Positions 34,359 to 42,443 are shown, numbered from the stretch's first letter. The stretch is DNA of 64,000 nt from Bacteroidales bacterium (GCA_016928305.1 JAFGKY010000046.1:1-64000), one strand, 5' to 3'. A program made the numbers and translations. Notes: generated by a model from the letters alone, not told the origin.

Positions 34359-36248
34359 ATGGAAAACGGACTTTCAATGGGTGATCAGTTTCTTGCAATG
34401 GTAAACCAGATTATCGAAGAGAATCTCGCGGATGAAAGTTTTTCAGTGGAAGATCTGGCTCAACGTGCAGGATTAAGCCGGTCTATGCTGCACAGGAGAC
34501 TCATCAGGCTTACCGGGAAATCGGCTACCGACCTTATCATGGAAAAGCGTCTGACTCGGGCTAAAGAGTTATTGGTAAACGATGCTGCTACCACCTCAGA
34601 AATTGCCTACAAGGTAGGTTTTGGCAGTCCCAGTTACTTCCACAAAGTATTTAAAAAGCATTTCAAGGTATCACCCGGTGATATCAGAAAGGGCACAGCC
34701 ATTCATTCCCAACAGCCTCAACCATACAAAAAGCAAAAAATTCAGTTTTTATCAGGATTAAAGATCTCACCTTTCCTTACATATGCCTTATTAATTTTAT
34801 TCGCCACAGCAATTATAACCGGGGCAATACTCTTTTTATCAAAAGACAAAAAACCCACTGAAAAATCAATTGCCATATTACCTTTTGACAATTTAAGTCC
34901 GGATGAAGAAAACCGTTATTTTGCCGATGGTATCGTTGAAGACCTGCTTAACCGTCTTTCCATAATAAGGGATTTAAAAGTCATATCGCGAACATCTTCC
35001 GAAATGTTCCGGGAAAAAGGGAACAAATCAATACCGGAAATCGCCCGTATATTGGATGTCAGTTATATTCTCGAAGGCAGTGTGCGAAGAGAGACAGACA
35101 ACATCAGAATATCGGTTCAACTGATCGATGCAAAAAAAGATGATCATATTTTTTCAAAACAATACAACAGTAATATTGGTGAGGTCTTTAAAATACAGGG
35201 CGAAATTGCCGGTCAGATTGTACAAGAATTATCCGTTTATTTGTCCGATCGTCAGCTGACAGAGATTAAAAGAAACCAGACTGATAACCTGGAAGCTTTT
35301 AATTATTATCAAATGGGGAAGTACTTTTATCGCATTGGCAGAATAAATGATGCTTATGCAAGTGCTGATTATTTCAGAAAAGCAATCAAGGCAGACAGTA
35401 ATTATTCCCTGGCTTATGCAGGTCTTGCCGGTGTATATCTTGAAATGATAAATATGGGCCATGGCTGGATTATGGATATCGAAAGTGGAAAAGATTCTGT
35501 AGTTAAGCTAACATTAAAGGCCCTTGAAATTGATAAAAATCTACCTGAAGCACATGTAATATTAGGAGGATATTATATATTTGATCATAATTACGAGGCA
35601 GCAGAAAGTGAATACATGAAAGCCATTGAGCTGAATCCAAATAATTATATGGGTTATCAATGGTATGCCCAGCTATTAAACATTACGGGTAGGCCTGAAA
35701 AAGCCAGGGAATACATAAATAAAGCCATTGTACTTGACCCCGTATCATTTAGTACCCGTTTTACTAGCGTAATACTTTATATGACTGAGCAAAATTATGG
35801 CAAAGCACTTGAAGAAACCAAAATATGTCTCGGGCTTGTTCCGGATCAGTACTGGGCACTAGAGATGAATTTCTATTGTAATTTTAAATTAGGCAATGAT
35901 AAGGCAGCCTATGAAAGTTTAAGGAAAGTTGGACCTATATACAAAGCTCAGATGCAGGATAGAGATCCGGAAGCCGGTTATTTGCTAAATCAGGCAGACA
36001 GCGCTTATAAAGCTTCAGGGATGAAAGGATTAATAAGATTTCATATGCAAAAAATGCGAGCGTATAGTAGAAATGCTGTGTTTTATGCTGCTTTGGGAGA
36101 GAATGAAAAGGCTATTGACATGTTAGAAATATTATATAAAAATGGTGATTTGCGTCCTCATCAATTAGTTAGTTTTTATACTAAAGACCTGGAATCCTAT
36201 CCCCGGTTTCAAGCCTTAAAAAAGAAATTCGGGCTGGATAAATATTAA
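34359..36248 (+). CDS. Membrane-spanning AraC-type regulator with TolB-N/FlgO-like and TPR domains
   Basis: 629 residues. The N-terminus is a complete AraC/XylS HTH domain (about 12-110; SVEDLAQRAGLSRSMLHRRLIRLTG, TSEIAYKVGFGSPSYFHKVFKKHF). One transmembrane helix follows (about 137-160), then a TolB-N/FlgO-like domain (about 168-290; EKSIAILPFDNLSPDEENRYFADGI, VISRTSSEMF) and TPR repeats to the end. The layout implies DNA binding in the cytosol and sensing outside, like ToxR/CadC-type one-component regulators but built on an AraC domain. It is 50-60% identical by eye to the protein at 38071, with near-identical upstream DNA and first 30 codons. The TGCAAC-box gene at 37092 downstream is a likely target. 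Confidence 0.9.
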   Translation: MENGLSMGDQFLAMVNQIIEENLADESFSVEDLAQRAGLSRSMLHRRLIRLTGKSATDLIMEKRLTRAKELLVNDAATTSEIAYKVGFGSPSYFHKVFKKHFKVSPGDIRKGTAIHSQQPQPYKKQKIQFLSGLKISPFLTYALLILFATAIITGAILFLSKDKKPTEKSIAILPFDNLSPDEENRYFADGIVEDLLNRLSIIRDLKVISRTSSEMFREKGNKSIPEIARILDVSYILEGSVRRETDNIRISVQLIDAKKDDHIFSKQYNSNIGEVFKIQGEIAGQIVQELSVYLSDRQLTEIKRNQTDNLEAFNYYQMGKYFYRIGRINDAYASADYFRKAIKADSNYSLAYAGLAGVYLEMINMGHGWIMDIESGKDSVVKLTLKALEIDKNLPEAHVILGGYYIFDHNYEAAESEYMKAIELNPNNYMGYQWYAQLLNITGRPEKAREYINKAIVLDPVSFSTRFTSVILYMTEQNYGKALEETKICLGLVPDQYWALEMNFYCNFKLGNDKAAYESLRKVGPIYKAQMQDRDPEAGYLLNQADSAYKASGMKGLIRFHMQKMRAYSRNAVFYAALGENEKAIDMLEILYKNGDLRPHQLVSFYTKDLESYPRFQALKKKFGLDKY

Positions 36249-36280
36249 ACTCTTTACTGGACCGGAGCAAATCTGATCTA

Positions 36281-36418
36281 AGATCAAAGATCAAAGATCA
36301 AAGATCAAAGAATAAAGAGCTAAGACTTCGGTCTTTCTTCAATGATCAAAGATCTAAGATCTAAGATCCAAGATCAATTAAAAATTTCTTTGATCTTCCT
36401 TCTTTGATCTTCCTTCTT
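36281..36418. repeat. Dense GATC heptad arrays with inverted arm
   Basis: Four exact AGATCAA heptads plus two variants (36281-36322), then five GATCxAA heptads (36344-36378), then TTTGATC/TTCCTTC heptads in the reverse sense (about 36390-36418). About a dozen GATC sites fall within 145 bp. The paired arms can fold on each other. Part of the 843-bp gap between regulator 1 and its neighbour. Confidence 0.85.
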
Positions 36419-36509
36419 CAATATCCAAACACCTCGCTGATCGGGGGTTGTACCCCCGATCTTTCCCGCACGGGGTGTGGTTTTATTCCCTTCGCTTATA
36501 ATCTCCCTT

Positions 36510-36637
36510 CGGTCGGTTTCATAACTTCATCCAGATATTTGCTCTATCTGCCATCACACAAAATATCGTTATCTCGGGTTACGCTGCAAGTGAGGTTATA
36601 CCTTTTGGTTGCGCCGTGCTTGCAGCGTTTTTGCACT
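36510..36637. repeat. 128-bp direct repeat, copy A
   Basis: Nearly identical to 37673-37800 (a handful of substitutions and a one-base indel). It contains TTACGCTGCAAGTGAGG and TTGCGCCGTGCTTGCAGCG. No reading frame is conserved. A more divergent third copy covers about 40151-40300. It follows CGGTCGGTTTC and belongs to a longer repeat of which copy B carries an extra hairpin. Confidence 0.9.
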
Positions 36638-36641
36638 TTAT

Positions 36642-36661
36642 CCCCTGGCTAAAGCCAGGGG
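36642..36661. repeat. Dispersed hairpin CCCCTGGCTAAAGCCAGGGG
   Basis: Perfect 8-bp stem around a short loop, followed by CAATTGAATCTG. The next 90 bp, ending CATAACAGATATTGCCAGG, is similar to 46005-46110. Both copies lie upstream of a TGCAAC-box gene. Confidence 0.8.
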
Positions 36662-36799
36662 CAATTGAATCTGTACCTATAATTCATTGTTTAATGCTTA
36701 CGCAACAATTATAATAAACATAACAGATATTGCCAGGCTCTGCCAGGTCTGTAGTTTTTTAATTACAGGCTTAACAAATCCTGGAAGGTCTTCAGGTTG

Positions 36800-36834
36800 C
36801 CGAATACCGAATACCGAATACCGAATACCGAATA
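36800..36834. repeat. Heptad tandem repeat (CCGAATA x5)
   Basis: Five perfect copies of CCGAATA, the cleanest array in the window. Perfect copies suggest recent expansion by slippage. Confidence 0.95.
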
Positions 36835-36870
36835 CTCTCCCTCTACTTTTCCTACTATAACATCCATGTA

Positions 36871-36891
36871 ACTTGTCACTAGTCACTTGTC
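36871..36891. repeat. ACTTGTC-family heptads before the iterons
   Basis: ACTTGTC, ACTAGTC, ACTTGTC, then ACTGTTT. It sits 15 bp before the first TGCAAC box of the leader of the 37092 gene. Equivalent arrays precede the iterons at 40545 and 46307. Confidence 0.85.
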
Positions 36892-36906
36892 ACTGTTTTT
36901 CTAAGA

Positions 36907-36984
36907 TGCAACAAAAATACACTTCATGCAACCAAACAGCATTAATGCAACAAAAGGATACAGAAACCAACACAAGATTGCAAC
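36907..36984 (+). promoter_or_regulatory. Four TGCAAC boxes upstream of the 164-residue gene
   Basis: Exact TGCAAC at 36907, 36927, 36946 and 36979 (start-to-start 20, 19, 33 bp). The last box starts 113 bp before the ATG at 37092. A conserved block, TTACTTTACACTA, lies about 33 bp after it and may hold the promoter. The same arrangement occurs at 40545 and 46307. It looks like a multi-site operator for an activator. Confidence 0.75.
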
Positions 36985-37091
36985 TCCTGTTATATGCACC
37001 AGGCCTCAGATTGCCGTTACTTTACACTAAGATTTTTTCAGCCAGGTAAAGTCTCCTGACAAATTTATTAACCAACCAAAATTATACTATT

Positions 37092-37586
37092 ATGAAAACA
37101 ATCATTATGTCATTGGCGCTTGCTGCAGTATTATCTTTTACTGCCCAGGCAGGAAAAAACGGTCTGAATTATGTTATCACCAAGAGTGATACATTGATCT
37201 GTGCAAACCTCAGGTTTGGATTTGCAAATACTAAGTGCAAATTAAACACCGGGGAAAAAAAGGTTATTCCTAACGAAGAAATTGTTACCATAGGCAAAAA
37301 TTCCAGTATTAAAGAGCGGAAACCGGTGTACCTGGATAATGCTGTAACCGGCCAAGATGCATTAATGGAACTTATTGATTGTGACAAGAATATCAGAATT
37401 TTTAAATATGAGTATTTCAACAATTCTGCTGACAGACTGGATGTTATTATCAGTTTTTACGAAGATGGCAAATGCATAAACACGCTTACAAATGCAGACA
37501 TCGGGCAGGTATATGATTTTGTTGATCATTACACGGATAATGAAAATGAATTGTTCCTTACAAACAGTCCCCGTTCTGAACAATAG
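37092..37586 (+). CDS. Small exported protein of unknown function (paralogue 1)
   Basis: 164 residues with a signal peptide (cleavage about AQAG, residue 20). No lipobox and no known domain. It is about two-thirds identical by eye to the protein at 46491; both contain YVITKSDTLIC, LRFGF, KCKLNTGEK, IKERKPV, ALMELID and the late DIGQVYDFVDHYTDN. Two or three conserved cysteines (C38, C49) suggest a disulfide in the periplasm. Its start and upstream 110 bp are shared with its paralogue and partly with the hydrolase lipoprotein at 40728, implying common regulation, possibly by the AraC/TPR regulator encoded just upstream. No function is proposed. Confidence 0.85.
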   Translation: MKTIIMSLALAAVLSFTAQAGKNGLNYVITKSDTLICANLRFGFANTKCKLNTGEKKVIPNEEIVTIGKNSSIKERKPVYLDNAVTGQDALMELIDCDKNIRIFKYEYFNNSADRLDVIISFYEDGKCINTLTNADIGQVYDFVDHYTDNENELFLTNSPRSEQ

Positions 37587-37644
37587 TTTCAGTAGTTAGT
37601 ATTTTTCAGGGATGCCTAATAACCGGGTGTAGTTTATTCGCTTC

Positions 37645-37666
37645 GCTTCCCGAAGATTCGGGAAGC
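37645..37666. repeat. 22-nt hairpin absent from the paralogous repeat
   Basis: A 10-bp stem, GCTTCCCGAA/TTCGGGAAGC, around GA. Copy A of the surrounding direct repeat has only CTTATAATCTCCC at this place, so this copy has gained a palindrome or the other lost it. Confidence 0.8.
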
Positions 37667-37672
37667 TCCCCT

Positions 37673-37800
37673 CGGTCGGTTTCATAACTTCATCCAGATA
37701 TTTGCTCTATCTGCCATCACACAAAATATCGTTATCTCGGGTTACGCTGTAAGTGAGGTTATAACTTTTGGTTGCGCCGTGCTTGCAGCGTTTCTTGCAC
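37673..37800. repeat. 128-bp direct repeat, copy B
   Basis: Near-identical partner of 36510-36637. Beyond its end the sequence (CATACGTTACCCGG, then CGCCCCTCCGGGGCT) matches the third copy near 40210-40290, so the full repeat is longer than the A/B overlap. Confidence 0.9.
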
Positions 37801-37920
37801 ATCATACGTTACCCGGAGTTGACACCCCAGGACTACCAACATTTCGCCCCTCCGGGGCTATTTTTCTTCATTTTCATTCTCATTCGTACTTTACCTTTTT
37901 CCCACTCACATACTCTTGCA

Positions 37921-37962
37921 ACTCGTCACTTGTCATTTGTCACTTGTCACTTGTCACTTGTC
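37921..37962. repeat. ACTTGTC-family heptads upstream of regulator 2
   Basis: Six heptads, four of them exactly ACTTGTC, followed by CCTGTCT. The equivalent array before regulator 1 has three units, so copy number differs within an otherwise near-identical flank, which points to slippage. Confidence 0.9.
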
Positions 37963-37995
37963 CCTGTCTTCCCCCTTCCTTTCCCAATTATTTTG

Positions 37996-38003
37996 TATCT
38001 TTA
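37996..38003 (+). promoter_or_regulatory. -7-like box TATCTTTA of regulator 2
   Basis: Same box and context as 34284-34291, 68 bp before the start of regulator 2. Confidence 0.4.
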
Positions 38004-38070
38004 CCCTGAGTGAAAGCATATTGGCGTTCCTGCCAGACCGTGATGGAATTACCGTTAATACTGGTCAGCA

Positions 38071-39945
38071 ATGGAAAACGGACTTTCAATGGGTGATCAG
38101 TTTCTTGCAATTGTCAACCGGATTATTGAAGAGAATCTTACCGATGAGAATTTTTCTGTGGAAGACCTGGCTCAGCATGCAGGATTAAGCCGATCCATGT
38201 TGCATAGAAAACTTATCAAGCTGTCCGGTAAATCGGCCACCGACCTCATAATGGAAAAGCGGCTGACCCGGGCTAAGGAGCTACTGGACAATGATGCCGG
38301 TACGGTTTCTGAGATTGCCTATAAAGTTGGATTTAACAGTGTAAGTTATTTCCACCGGGTTTTCAAGAAACGTTTCGGGGTTCCCCCGGGAGATATCAAA
38401 AAAGATGCTGCTGCCGGCCTTTATCGACAACCGGATGAAAAAAGCCAGGAAATCCAGATTCCTAAGAAATCAAATTTACTTCGTCTGCGTATGCCAGCTT
38501 TGATAACTCTTCTGGTAATTATCATCGCCGGTATTGGAATATATTTTTACATATCAGGGGAGAAAAAAACTCAGGAAAAATCAATTGCCATACTGCCTTT
38601 TGACAATTTAAGTCCGGATGAAGAAAACCGGTATTTTGCGGATGGTATTGTAGAGGACCTGTTGTTTCGTATCTCTCAGATCGAAGAATTGAAAGTGATC
38701 TCACGCACTTCTTCCGAAATGTTTCGTGATAAGGGAAATAAAACCGTACCCGAAATCGCTAAAATACTGGGTGTTCAATATATATTGGAAGGAAGCATAC
38801 AAAGGAGAGCTGATAATATTCGCATAAGCATCCAATTGATCGATGCACATAAGGATGATCGTATCTTTTCTAAGCAATACTACAGAAATATTAATGAAGT
38901 CTTTAAAATACAGGGCGAAGTGGCCAACCAGATTGCTTCGGAATTATCACTAGTATTAACAGACAAGCAGTTAAATAAGCTTACACAAAGCAATACTGAA
39001 AATCTGAAAGCCTTTGAATATTACCAGCTGGGGCGTTTTCACTCAAGTAAGCTGTCAAATGAAGGTTATTCCAAAGGCATTGAGTATTATGAAAAAGCCA
39101 TTGAAGAAGACCCGAATTATGCGCTGGCTTACGCGGGAATTGCCACTATTTACCTTTATAATCCCGACTGGGGTAATATTATGACTATGACAGAGGGGGA
39201 AAAAAAAGGGATTGAGTTTGCCAGAAAAGCCCTGGAACTCGATCCGGATCTGGCTGAAGCACATACCGCATTAGGTCATCTCTATATATTAAAATGGAAC
39301 TGGGAAAGGGCAGAAAAAGAACTCATAATGGCTATAAAGCAAAATCCAAGCTATTCCACAGCTCATTTTTTTTATGCTATGCTTTTAATGTACACCAACC
39401 GGCCTGATAAAGCAAGAGAGCAAATCGATAAGGCAATTGAACTTGATCCGTTATCCTTTCATATAAGGCATAAAAGTTCTGAATTTTATTACCACCAGGG
39501 AAAATTCAGAGAAGCATTGGAAGAAAACAGAGTAAGTCTGGAATTGATTAAAGATCACTGGAGTGCTAGAAGTCTTGCATTTTTGATTTTTTATAGGCTC
39601 GGTATGGAAGAGGAAGCGGTTGAAGCTGAAAAGCTCTCTGGAGGACTCTGTGACTGTTACGATTCAGCTCAAGTTGATAGTGCATATGCCAAAGAAGGAC
39701 TGGTTGGATTAGTATGGCTCAGAATAAAGAAAAAGCCTGCTGATGATGCAACAAAAGCTATTTGGTATGCCATGGCTGGTGAATATGATATTGCTATAGA
39801 TTTGTTAGAAAAGGCATATTCAGAAGGAAAGTTAAAAATGTCTGAACCTTATAATATTACATTCAGAGAATTGCATGATAATCCAAGGTTTATTGCCATT
39901 TATAAAAATATGGGATTGCAGCCGTATTATCCGTGGATCAAGTAA
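38071..39945 (+). CDS. Membrane-spanning AraC-type regulator (paralogue 2)
   Basis: 624 residues with the same architecture as the protein at 34359: AraC HTH (about 12-110; SVEDLAQHAGLSRSMLHRKL, VSEIAYKVGFNSVSYFHRVF), one TM helix (about 137-160), TolB-N/FlgO-like domain (KSIAILPFDNLSPDEENRYF) and TPRs (about 305-600; EDPNYALAYAGIATIYL, DPDLAEAHTALGHLY). The TolB-N half is the most conserved after the HTH; the TPR half has diverged, consistent with the same DNA target and a different sensed partner. The upstream 170 bp and the first 30 codons are almost the same as in paralogue 1, suggesting recent duplication or gene conversion. The hydrolase lipoprotein at 40728, with TGCAAC boxes, lies downstream. 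Confidence 0.9.
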   Translation: MENGLSMGDQFLAIVNRIIEENLTDENFSVEDLAQHAGLSRSMLHRKLIKLSGKSATDLIMEKRLTRAKELLDNDAGTVSEIAYKVGFNSVSYFHRVFKKRFGVPPGDIKKDAAAGLYRQPDEKSQEIQIPKKSNLLRLRMPALITLLVIIIAGIGIYFYISGEKKTQEKSIAILPFDNLSPDEENRYFADGIVEDLLFRISQIEELKVISRTSSEMFRDKGNKTVPEIAKILGVQYILEGSIQRRADNIRISIQLIDAHKDDRIFSKQYYRNINEVFKIQGEVANQIASELSLVLTDKQLNKLTQSNTENLKAFEYYQLGRFHSSKLSNEGYSKGIEYYEKAIEEDPNYALAYAGIATIYLYNPDWGNIMTMTEGEKKGIEFARKALELDPDLAEAHTALGHLYILKWNWERAEKELIMAIKQNPSYSTAHFFYAMLLMYTNRPDKAREQIDKAIELDPLSFHIRHKSSEFYYHQGKFREALEENRVSLELIKDHWSARSLAFLIFYRLGMEEEAVEAEKLSGGLCDCYDSAQVDSAYAKEGLVGLVWLRIKKKPADDATKAIWYAMAGEYDIAIDLLEKAYSEGKLKMSEPYNITFRELHDNPRFIAIYKNMGLQPYYPWIK

Positions 39946-40150
39946 ATTTTTTCACTAGATTTATTTTGTTCTCTCAAGATGTATTTATAAAAGTTATATA
40001 TACTCTATACCATAGACGGGATTGATACCTGCCTGACTCCAGCCTACCTGGTGACAGACAGACCTTCGTGGTTTTATTTCCTTTTATGTTTCTCCTTTAA
40101 ACTGTAGCCTGCATTCTGATTATTAACATTCTTTTTTTCTTCACTCTATT

Positions 40151-40300
40151 TATCGTTGTTTCAGGTTACGCTGCAAACATTGTTAACGCTTTTTGCTATG
40201 TTATGGTTGCAGCGTTTTCTACGCACCATACGTTACCCCGAATTTCACCCGGGGCTACCAACATATCGCCCCTGTGGGGGCTTCTTTTCCTCATTCTCAT
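40151..40300. repeat. Divergent third copy of the A/B repeat
   Basis: Shares TATCGTTRTYTC, GGTTACGCTGCAA, GGTTGCAGCGTTTTCT and CATACGTTACCCC with copies A and B but with a rearranged middle, then continues with CACCCGGGGCTACCAACAT and CGCCCCTGTGGGGGC, short palindromic motifs common in Bacteroidetes intergenic DNA. Part of the 782-bp gap between regulator 2 and the lipoprotein gene. Confidence 0.75.
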
Positions 40301-40360
40301 TCTCATTCACGCTCTGAAATTTTTCTTCTCTTTGCACTACCTTCCTGCCGTCCAGGCAGG

Positions 40361-40381
40361 TCTGCGCAATCAGCGAGAAAT
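40361..40381. repeat. 21-bp inverted repeat partner of 47155-47175
   Basis: TCTGCGCAATCAGCGAGAAA is the exact reverse complement of sequence at 47155-47175. Both lie in non-coding DNA, about 6.8 kb apart, bracketing the hydrolase, GH3 and 46491 genes. Confidence 0.7.
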
Positions 40382-40449
40382 CTTTCTTCCTCATTTTCAT
40401 TTTCATGTTCATTTAGTCTCTCCCCAATCCCTACTCCCCTGCCCCTACA

Positions 40450-40512
40450 ACTTGTCACTTGTCACTTGTCACTTTTACCCACCGAATCCCGATTCTATCG
40501 GGAGAAGGTGGG
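40450..40512. repeat. Composite element: heptads plus two-step hairpin
   Basis: Three ACTTGTC heptads lead into a 35-nt hairpin at 40478-40512: outer stem CCCACC/GGTGGG, 4-nt internal loop, inner stem CCCGAT/ATCGGG, TCT loop; CGTCACTTGTTAC follows. It is the inverted counterpart of 13784-13855, where the outer stem keeps pairing by a G-T wobble. Confidence 0.85.
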
Positions 40513-40544
40513 CGTCACTTGTTACTACTCACTTTCTTTAACGA

Positions 40545-40621
40545 TGCAACCAGATTACATAAATGCAACCAAACTCCACAAATGCAACATTTGTATACTC
40601 TAATATACACAAAATTGCAAC
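40545..40621 (+). promoter_or_regulatory. Four TGCAAC boxes upstream of the hydrolase lipoprotein
   Basis: Exact TGCAAC at 40545, 40564, 40583 and 40616 (spacing 19, 19, 33 bp). The last starts 112 bp before the ATG at 40728. TTTTTACTTTATACTATGG follows, comparable to the block in the other two leaders. The coding genes downstream are unrelated, so conservation of this leader is not due to gene duplication of the targets alone. Confidence 0.75.
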
Positions 40622-40727
40622 CAGCTTTCTATGCTTCAGGGCTTCGTTTGTTTTTACTTTATACTATGGTTTCTTTCTCAGGAAAGGACTACTGTTATTC
40701 ATTCAATAAACCTAAATCAAACAGATT

Positions 40728-42395
40728 ATGAAAACATGTAAATCATTCTGCAAAAATTACCGGGCAATCATGTGTTGTCTGATATTATTTTCCTTATCAG
40801 CCTGTAACGAATCTTACCTGGATGAAACTGCTTCCACCGGTTCCGTTAATCTGGGATTCGCGAAACCAAATGATGTATTAAGTCATCTCGATTCTGGATC
40901 GGACATCCTTATTGTAGAAAACGGCAGTTCTGTCCAGGAAGCAATCAATGTTGCCCGGGAGGGCGATGTGATCTTTATTGAACCCGGTATCTACAAAGAA
41001 GCGATTACCATCAATAAACCGCGTCTTAAATTGATCGGGGCATGCAGTACTTCTGATGAGCCTGTTATTCTGGAAAATCCCGGAAATGCCCGGAAAGCTA
41101 TCAGCGTTTCAAAGGATGAGTTCCAGGTTGAGATCCTGAATATTCAATTTAAAAACTTCAGGGAAGAAAATACCCGGGTTTCGCGCTTTAAATGTTCCGG
41201 AACAGGAAGCCAAAAATTGATCCGGAACATGCAACGTGAAGAACTCGGAAATGGAATTGCACATTATACCTACGACCTGCAACTTGGATCCGGTGAGTTT
41301 GATGCCGTATGCATTCACCGGGTGGTCCGCGAACATTGTCCCTGGCATCCTGTACTTACAACAGGGGAAGTCTTCAATGTTCCCGGAGGGATCAACACCT
41401 TTGAAGCCATCTTTTTAACTGCAGGTGCCGAAATGATAAATGAAGAAACTTCAACAGCCTATTTTTTGGCAAGTAAAAATATTGATGTATGGGGTATAGA
41501 TCTGGGCTGGACTAAAGTCCCGATGGAAACCAGCGACTTTTCATTTATGAAAGACTGGGGAATTGAGCGGGATGTTACACACACGTTGAAAGCACTGGCC
41601 ATTGTTCGTTTGATGCGGGGGTTCAGCATGCAGGGATTTCAGCGCGTGAATCTGCTGGGTTATTGTTACGGAGCCCAGGTTGCTTATGGCGCTGCAGGCA
41701 GAGAAACTCAACTGCATCCTTTTTGGCGTCAGGTAAAGGCAATAATTCCAGTCGACCATTTGATGAAATATGAACCTATTCCTGAGCTGGAAGAATTCAG
41801 GCAGAACCAGTGCAGCTGGGCAGCTGTCTATAAAGCGAAAATAGAATCGGGAAATTACATGATTGATGACGGTGCCGGATTTATATATATGGCCACCCTG
41901 GCTTTCAGTGCACCCGGTGAAGATTCACCTGTAATTCCCGGATTGACAAATTATCAGGCTCTGCTGGCAGTGGGGAGCAATCCGCCTGATGATCCGGATA
42001 CGCCATTCTGGCATTTCTTCGGGGGTGACATGAATGATTTTCTCTACTCCGACCCTGATCGGTTTATCCGTTTTGGAATGACACTGCCTCCTTACATGCC
42101 CGCGAAAACATTTTATGACCTGTATGCGTGCGGATGCAATGAAGAGAATGTAAGCTTCGATGACCATATCGCACAGATCTCGCTGCCCATTCTTTATATA
42201 GGTGCAGGCGGCGGAATGGGCACGGTCGGATATTACACGGGCAACCTAACCTCGAGTAATGACATTACGAACTTTACGGTAACCATTCCCGGAGTTGAAC
42301 CTCTTTATGACTTTGGTCATGCCGATCTCTGGATAGGGTATAACGCGAATGAACTGGTCTGGGAAGTGCTGTATAAATGGCTTTTGGTTCATTGA
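40728..42395 (+). CDS. Lipoprotein: beta-helix fragment fused to alpha/beta hydrolase with Cys nucleophile
   Basis: 555 residues. Lipobox at C26 (FSLSAC). Residues about 60-140 resemble the first turns of a pectin-esterase/DUF1565-like beta-helix (SVQEAINVAREGDVIFIEPGIYKEAITI, then LKLIGA). Residues about 145-555 form an alpha/beta hydrolase: strand-nucleophile elbow NLLGYCYGAQVAYG with C313 in place of serine, and H531 in YDFGHADLWIG as the likely catalytic histidine. The GxCxG elbow is seen in dienelactone hydrolases and in PhaC-like polyester synthases; the size and VWGIDLGW context recall PhaC/depolymerase-like folds. Probably periplasmic or surface-anchored, acting on an ester. The helix is too short to be an enzyme. 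Shares its iteron leader with 37092 and 46491. Confidence 0.75.
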   Translation: MKTCKSFCKNYRAIMCCLILFSLSACNESYLDETASTGSVNLGFAKPNDVLSHLDSGSDILIVENGSSVQEAINVAREGDVIFIEPGIYKEAITINKPRLKLIGACSTSDEPVILENPGNARKAISVSKDEFQVEILNIQFKNFREENTRVSRFKCSGTGSQKLIRNMQREELGNGIAHYTYDLQLGSGEFDAVCIHRVVREHCPWHPVLTTGEVFNVPGGINTFEAIFLTAGAEMINEETSTAYFLASKNIDVWGIDLGWTKVPMETSDFSFMKDWGIERDVTHTLKALAIVRLMRGFSMQGFQRVNLLGYCYGAQVAYGAAGRETQLHPFWRQVKAIIPVDHLMKYEPIPELEEFRQNQCSWAAVYKAKIESGNYMIDDGAGFIYMATLAFSAPGEDSPVIPGLTNYQALLAVGSNPPDDPDTPFWHFFGGDMNDFLYSDPDRFIRFGMTLPPYMPAKTFYDLYACGCNEENVSFDDHIAQISLPILYIGAGGGMGTVGYYTGNLTSSNDITNFTVTIPGVEPLYDFGHADLWIGYNANELVWEVLYKWLLVH

Positions 42396-42443
42396 ACACA
42401 TTCATTACCAGACTGAACCATTCTTCAGGATATTCGAGTGAGT

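Noticed and set aside
36404-36652. 82-codon frame after regulator 1
   Set aside because: It runs through the inverted heptads and repeat copy A; copy B does not preserve the frame.
33929-37962. Heptad arrays as a CRISPR array
   Set aside because: The units are contiguous 7-mers with no spacers, and no cas genes are present.
40193-40603. 136-codon and overlapping frames before the lipoprotein gene
   Set aside because: They read repeats, heptads and the iterons; codon use is low-complexity Ser/Leu/His and no start context is credible.
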